DNA of 5,102 nucleotides from an uncultured Pseudomonadota bacterium. Its GTDB lineage: Bacteria; Pseudomonadota; Gammaproteobacteria; Burkholderiales; Burkholderiaceae_C. Where the stretch lies: positions 11,264 through 16,365 of the forward strand of contig ONTY01000025.1 in NCBI GenBank assembly GCA_900320815.1. Reading direction: 5' to 3'. The translations under genes and the position numbers were made by a program. Below, one piece after another: positions 1 through 5,102 of this stretch; position 1 is the stretch's first letter, and each line of letters opens with the position of its first letter. The notes under the pieces are model-generated. The model did not search any database, had not been told where the DNA came from, and worked only from the letters and a program-made list of their open reading frames with translations.

Positions 1-180
1 CAACAAAAGACATGCGCTGAGTGGCATGTTGTAAAAAAGGAACACAAAAAAGTCTTCCCCGCACTGCTCTGGTCATAGAGAGAGCAGCGAGCGTTTGTTG
101 CGTATGTGCGACGTGTTGCGCTTCCATCTTGTGCCCTAAGGGAAAGGAGAGCCTAGAAGGGGAGGGAGAAAAAAATTTCA
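1..180. other. Upstream intergenic sequence, no gene recognised
   Basis: I see no supportable gene here. A 64-codon open frame can be read from a GTG at 21 to about 215. It has no convincing ribosome binding site, its product is an unconvincing Cys-rich peptide, and it runs through the most upstream rRNA promoter, so I do not call it. Small structures are present. There is a 6-bp dyad at 10-15/24-29 (ACATGC/GCATGT), which on the minus strand would be followed by CTTTTGTTG, too weak to call a terminator. There is also a purine-rich stretch from about 138 to 175, broken only at 152-154. The segment probably belongs to the non-coding region upstream of the rRNA promoters. Confidence 0.6.
168..178 (+). 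promoter_or_regulatory. A-tract, possible UP element of the first promoter
   Basis: A run of A followed by TTT (AGAAAAAAATTT) lies about 45-55 bp upstream of the start expected for the promoter whose -10 box is at 211-216. That is where the RNA polymerase alpha subunit contacts UP elements of strong rRNA promoters. The composition and position are seen; the function is inferred. Confidence 0.4.
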
Positions 181-187
181 GTTGGCC

Positions 188-216
188 TGCACATTCCGAA
201 AAAAGCCTGTTATAGT
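188..216 (+). promoter_or_regulatory. Candidate rRNA promoter, most upstream (call it Pa)
   Basis: The -10 box TATAGT (211-216) is preceded by TG at 208-209, giving an extended -10 (TGTTATAGT). A weak -35 box TGCACA (188-193, 4 of 6 consensus positions) lies 17 bp upstream. An A-tract sits in the UP-element position, and a dyad begins just after the -10 box. The sequence around the -10 box (CCTGTT...) resembles that of the third promoter, and the spacing to the next -10 box is 98 bp. This is the least certain of the three promoters because its -35 box is poor. Confidence 0.5.
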
Positions 217-221
217 TCGCC

Positions 222-256
222 GCTTCGCTGCTGACGGCAACGCCACACAGCGAAGC
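222..256 (+). repeat. Dyad after promoter Pa
   Basis: A perfect 9-bp inverted repeat (GCTTCGCTG at 222-230, CAGCGAAGC at 248-256) encloses 17 nt. The enclosed part can itself pair GGC (236-238) with GCC (242-244). It lies in the first transcribed bases expected from promoter Pa. Equivalent dyads follow the other two promoters at the same relative position. A second small dyad (AGGC 257-260 / GCCT 267-270) follows. There is no T-run, so it does not look like an intrinsic terminator. Confidence 0.6.
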
Positions 257-284
257 AGGCAAGAAAGCCTAAAACCCACAAGCC

Positions 285-314
285 TTGACAGGGCATTTTG
301 AATTGATGCACAAT
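285..314 (+). promoter_or_regulatory. rRNA operon promoter, second (Pb)
   Basis: A perfect sigma-70 type -35 box TTGACA (285-290) is followed by an 18-bp spacer and the -10-like box CACAAT (309-314). Transcription would start near 320-323. The segment is a near copy of the next promoter 99 bp downstream, which supports the call. The -10 box departs from TATAAT at two positions and the spacer is 1 bp longer than ideal, as may occur in strongly regulated rRNA promoters. Confidence 0.7.
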
Positions 315-319
315 GCAAG

Positions 320-343
320 GCTTTCCAGCAAACGGCTGGAAGC
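320..343 (+). repeat. Hairpin after promoter Pb
   Basis: The stem pairs CCAGC (325-329) with GCTGG (335-339). It extends outward with TT/AA (323-324 with 340-341), a bulged T at 322, and GC/GC (320-321 with 342-343). The loop is five bases. It occupies the same position relative to the -10 box as the dyads after the other two promoters. Confidence 0.55.
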
Positions 344-383
344 GAAGTGGAAGCAGCAAACAAACTGCTAAAAGCCACAACGC

Positions 384-413
384 TTGACAGGGCTTTCAAA
401 CCTGTTCTACAAT
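384..413 (+). promoter_or_regulatory. rRNA operon promoter, third and strongest-looking (Pc)
   Basis: TTGACA (384-389) and TACAAT (408-413) are separated by 18 bp, giving a full -35 consensus and a 5-of-6 match at -10. A-rich sequence (AAACAAACTGCTAAAA, 358-373) lies upstream where an UP element would be. The expected start is near 420, about 200 nt before mature 16S, so all leader elements would be transcribed. Of the three promoters this matches consensus best. Confidence 0.78.
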
Positions 414-416
414 TCC

Positions 417-464
417 TAGCTTTCGCTGATCGCAGCAAAAGCTACCGCAACGGAAACGATGCGG
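417..464 (+). promoter_or_regulatory. Leader hairpins ahead of boxA (boxB-like)
   Basis: Two adjacent hairpins are seen. The first pairs TAGCTTT (417-423) with AAAGCTA (438-444); a C/A mismatch is followed by GCTG/CAGC (425-428/433-436) closing an ATCG loop. The second pairs CCGCA (445-449) with TGCGG (460-464) around ten bases. The second directly precedes the boxA-like sequence, the usual boxB-boxA order of rRNA antitermination leaders. Confidence 0.55.
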
Positions 465-476
465 GTTTCCTTAAAA
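465..476 (+). promoter_or_regulatory. boxA-like antitermination site in the 16S leader
   Basis: GTTTCCTTAAAA resembles the rRNA boxA consensus TGCTCTTTAACA in its pyrimidine-then-TTAA core. It directly follows the leader hairpins and precedes the 16S processing stem, as expected for the NusB/S10 loading site. The match is partial, so the call leans on position. Confidence 0.5.
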
Positions 477-481
477 AGATA

Positions 482-515
482 CAGCCGATAAGCGTGAGCG
501 TTTGATGGCAGATTG
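482..515 (+). promoter_or_regulatory. 16S precursor processing stem, left strand
   Basis: This segment pairs with 2162-2193, just downstream of 16S. The pairing has about 32 base pairs including three G-U pairs, one C/A mismatch (493/2182) and single bulged A residues at 505 and 510. The continuous cores are 485-492 with 2183-2190, and 494-500 with 2175-2181. Such a long duplex bracketing 16S is the substrate of RNase III in bacteria. The pairing is seen; cleavage is inferred from the family. Confidence 0.85.
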
Positions 516-539
516 CATAAGTCTTTCAGATCATCAAAA

Positions 540-599
540 GCTCATAGATATGAAAGTGAAGTTCACTTCAATTCCTTTTATGAGCCAACTCGCGAGAGT
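540..599 (+). other. Leader hairpins between processing stem and 16S
   Basis: An outer 7-bp stem (540-546 with 579-585, GCTCATA/TATGAGC) encloses a smaller hairpin (AAGTG 554-558 / CACTT 564-568). It is followed by a 4-bp hairpin with a GCGA tetraloop (ACTC 588-591, GAGT 596-599). These lie inside the transcribed leader that is removed during 16S maturation. Betaproteobacterial leaders I recall carry a similar short ACTCGC-AGAGT hairpin here. Confidence 0.5.
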
Positions 600-615
600 A
601 TAAATCTTCAAACTC

Positions 616-2150
<1,535 letters not shown>

Positions 2151-2161
2151 CTGGAAAATAT

Positions 2162-2193
2162 CAATCGCCACAGGCGCTCACACTTATCGGTTG
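2162..2193 (+). promoter_or_regulatory. 16S precursor processing stem, right strand
   Basis: This is the complement of the leader segment 482-515, starting 12 nt after the mature 16S end. Together they would form a ~32-bp duplex with 16S looped out, giving staggered RNase III cuts before final trimming. The blocks GGCGCTCAC and CTTATCGG are the best-matched parts. Confidence 0.85.
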
Positions 2194-2201
2194 TTGGAGG
2201 A

Positions 2202-2243
2202 CGTCGCCAATGACGAGAAATTAATGCTCTGTCGGCGCAGACG
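2202..2243 (+). other. Irregular hairpin before tRNA-Ile
   Basis: CGTC (2202-2205) can pair with GACG (2240-2243), GCC (2206-2208) with GGC (2234-2236), GAC (2212-2214) with GTC (2231-2233), and GAG (2215-2217) with CTC (2227-2229), with small bulges between blocks. It would separate the 16S stem from the tRNA and may help processing. It is a weak prediction made by eye. Confidence 0.35.
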
Positions 2244-2251
2244 ACCGGCTC

Positions 2252-2328
2252 GGGTCTGTAGCTCAGTTGGTTAGAGCACCGTCTTGATAAGGCGGGGGTC
2301 GCTGGTTCGAGACCAGCCAGACCCACCA
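2252..2328 (+). tRNA. ileT: tRNA-Ile (anticodon GAT)
   Basis: This 77-nt tRNA has the CCA end encoded. The acceptor GGGTCTG pairs with CAGACCC. The anticodon stem CCGTC/GGCGG holds one U-G pair and the loop TTGATAA, with anticodon GAT at 2286-2288. The T stem GCTGG/CCAGC flanks TTCGAGA. It reads AUC and AUU codons. Its place between 16S and 23S, 14 nt before tRNA-Ala, is the standard arrangement in proteobacterial rRNA operons, and it is released from the same transcript. The gene symbol follows E. coli usage and is only a label. Confidence 0.97.
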
Positions 2329-2342
2329 TCTTTCATTACGAT

Positions 2343-2418
2343 GGGGGATTAGCTCAGATGGGAGAGCACCTGCTTTGCAAGCAGGGGGTCGTCGGTTCGA
2401 TCCCGTCATCCTCCACCA
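2343..2418 (+). tRNA. alaT: tRNA-Ala (anticodon TGC)
   Basis: This 76-nt tRNA has CCA encoded. The acceptor GGGGGAT pairs with ATCCTCC and includes the G3-U70 wobble pair (2345/2412), the main identity element for alanyl-tRNA synthetase. The anticodon stem CCTGC/GCAGG holds the loop TTTGCAA, with anticodon TGC at 2376-2378. The T stem GTCGG/CCGTC contains one T-T mismatch, which I recall as usual in betaproteobacterial copies. It is cotranscribed with tRNA-Ile upstream. The symbol follows E. coli usage. Confidence 0.97.
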
Positions 2419-2426
2419 CTAAGTTC

Positions 2427-2470
2427 ACCAATACTCAAGAGCCTATTAGGGTTTTTGAGTATTGGTTTTT
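2427..2470 (+). other. Terminator-like hairpin in the 16S-23S spacer
   Basis: A perfect 12-bp stem (ACCAATACTCAA 2427-2438 with TTGAGTATTGGT 2455-2466) is followed by a run of T (2466-2470). The 16-nt loop can form a small inner CCT/AGG pairing. In shape it resembles an intrinsic terminator. It lies between tRNA-Ala and 23S, so transcription must normally pass it. The stem is AT-rich and the T-run is short, so it may act mainly as a processing or folding element, with boxA antitermination guarding against premature stops. Confidence 0.5.
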
Positions 2471-2478
2471 GCCAAGAA

Positions 2479-2493
2479 AAGCCTTTATGGCTT
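2479..2493 (+). promoter_or_regulatory. boxB-like hairpin before 23S boxA
   Basis: AAGCC (2479-2483) pairs with GGCTT (2489-2493) around the loop TTTAT, 5 nt upstream of a boxA-like sequence. This is the usual boxB-boxA order of rRNA antitermination signals in the spacer. Confidence 0.5.
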
Positions 2494-2498
2494 CCGGC

Positions 2499-2510
2499 TG
2501 TTCATTAACA
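2499..2510 (+). promoter_or_regulatory. boxA antitermination site before 23S
   Basis: TGTTCATTAACA differs from the rRNA boxA consensus TGCTCTTTAACA at two positions. The following sequence (AATTCATAGAGTCGAATCAG) is as I recall it in Burkholderiales spacers. It would reload the NusB/S10 complex so RNA polymerase reads through 23S without Rho termination. Confidence 0.7.
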
Positions 2511-2530
2511 ATTCATAGAGTCGAATCAGC

Positions 2531-2555
2531 GTTATCAGCATGAGTTGCTGGTAAC
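2531..2555 (+). other. 10-bp hairpin in the pre-23S spacer
   Basis: GTTATCAGCA (2531-2540) pairs with TGCTGGTAAC (2546-2555) around the loop TGAGT, with one U-G pair. It lies just downstream of boxA and is part of a series of local stems leading to 23S. No T-run follows, so it is not terminator-like. Confidence 0.6.
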
Positions 2556-2572
2556 ATTCTTGATTGCGTCAG

Positions 2573-2592
2573 GAGCGGATGTAAATTCGCTC
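2573..2592 (+). other. 8-bp hairpin with GTAA tetraloop
   Basis: GAGCGGAT (2573-2580) pairs with ATTCGCTC (2585-2592), with one G-U pair, closing a GNRA-type loop (GTAA). It is a stable local fold in the precursor of 23S. Confidence 0.6.
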
Positions 2593-2624
2593 AAAAACAT
2601 TACGGCGTGAAAGTCACTGATATG

Positions 2625-2640
2625 TGCCTCGAGAGAGGCA
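2625..2640 (+). other. 6-bp hairpin with GAGA tetraloop just before 23S
   Basis: TGCCTC (2625-2630) pairs with GAGGCA (2635-2640) closing a GAGA (GNRA) loop, 12 nt before the mature 23S start. The long duplex expected between 23S flanks cannot be tested because the 3' flank of 23S is outside the window. Confidence 0.6.
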
Positions 2641-2652
2641 TCAAAGTTATAG

Positions 2653-5102
<2,450 letters not shown>

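Larger units (their letters stand above)
269..393 (+). repeat. Tandem duplication of promoter segment (99-bp period)
   Basis: The 26 nt at 269-294 and at 368-393 match at 23 of 26 positions with no gap. They start with CTAAAA and end with CTTGACAGGGC. The -10 boxes of the two copies (309 and 408) keep the same 99-bp offset. Just upstream, both copies carry GAAGCAG (252 and 350) followed by a small dyad that differs in sequence but stays paired: AGGC/GCCT (257-270) in the first and AGCAG/CTGCT (352-369) in the second. This indicates that a promoter unit was duplicated in tandem. Confidence 0.75.

Noticed and set aside
10..29. Dyad ACATGC/GCATGT as a minus-strand terminator
   Set aside because: The stem is only 6 bp with an 8-nt loop, the T-run is short and interrupted, and no gene is visible to be terminated.
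21..215. 64-residue open frame upstream of the operon
   Set aside because: It starts at GTG without a clear ribosome binding site, gives an unconvincing Cys-rich peptide and overlaps the A-tract and -10 box of the first promoter.
178..438. 86-residue minus-strand open frame across the promoter array
   Set aside because: It spans all three promoter-like elements and their dyads on the opposite strand, and I see no recognisable domain or start signal.
222..444. CRISPR array, suggested by ~98-bp spaced repeats with dyads
   Set aside because: The units are few, the repeats are imperfect and they coincide with promoter boxes; unit structure and spacing do not fit CRISPR repeats and spacers.

Overview
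The window is the 5' part of a bacterial ribosomal RNA operon on the + strand. In order it holds a promoter and leader region (about 1-615), a complete 16S rRNA gene (616-2150), a spacer with tRNA-Ile(GAT) and tRNA-Ala(TGC) (2151-2652), and the first ~2450 nt of a 23S rRNA gene that runs off the right edge at about E. coli position 2483. The rest of 23S, 5S and the operon terminators lie outside. I support no protein-coding gene: the open frames inside the RNA genes are shadows, and a short upstream frame (21-215) has no coding evidence. I also found no CRISPR array, transposon or new gene system.

The 16S variable regions, the 16S-Ile-Ala-23S order and the spacer and leader sequences resemble Burkholderiales, with closest recalled resemblance to Comamonadaceae (Betaproteobacteria). 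This is from memory, not a database search. Several variable helices and spacers look AT-rich for that family, which could mean a lower-GC, perhaps host-associated lineage. That last step is inference.

Regulation and maturation: three promoter-like elements sit about 98-99 bp apart (-10 boxes at 211, 309 and 408). Each is followed at once by a dyad, and the last two are clear sequence duplicates. A leader with two hairpins and a boxA-like sequence follows. Then comes one strand of a ~32-bp stem (482-515) whose other strand lies just after 16S (2162-2193), a typical RNase III processing stem that loops out 16S. A second boxB/boxA pair lies ahead of 23S within a chain of hairpins.

The most notable point is a paired change in a highly conserved 16S helix (h28): G at 1531 (E. 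coli 923) and C at 2001 (E. coli 1393) replace the usual bacterial A-U pair with a G-C pair, the state I recall for Archaea. Compensatory pairs such as this suggest a functional rRNA gene rather than sequencing error or a decayed copy.
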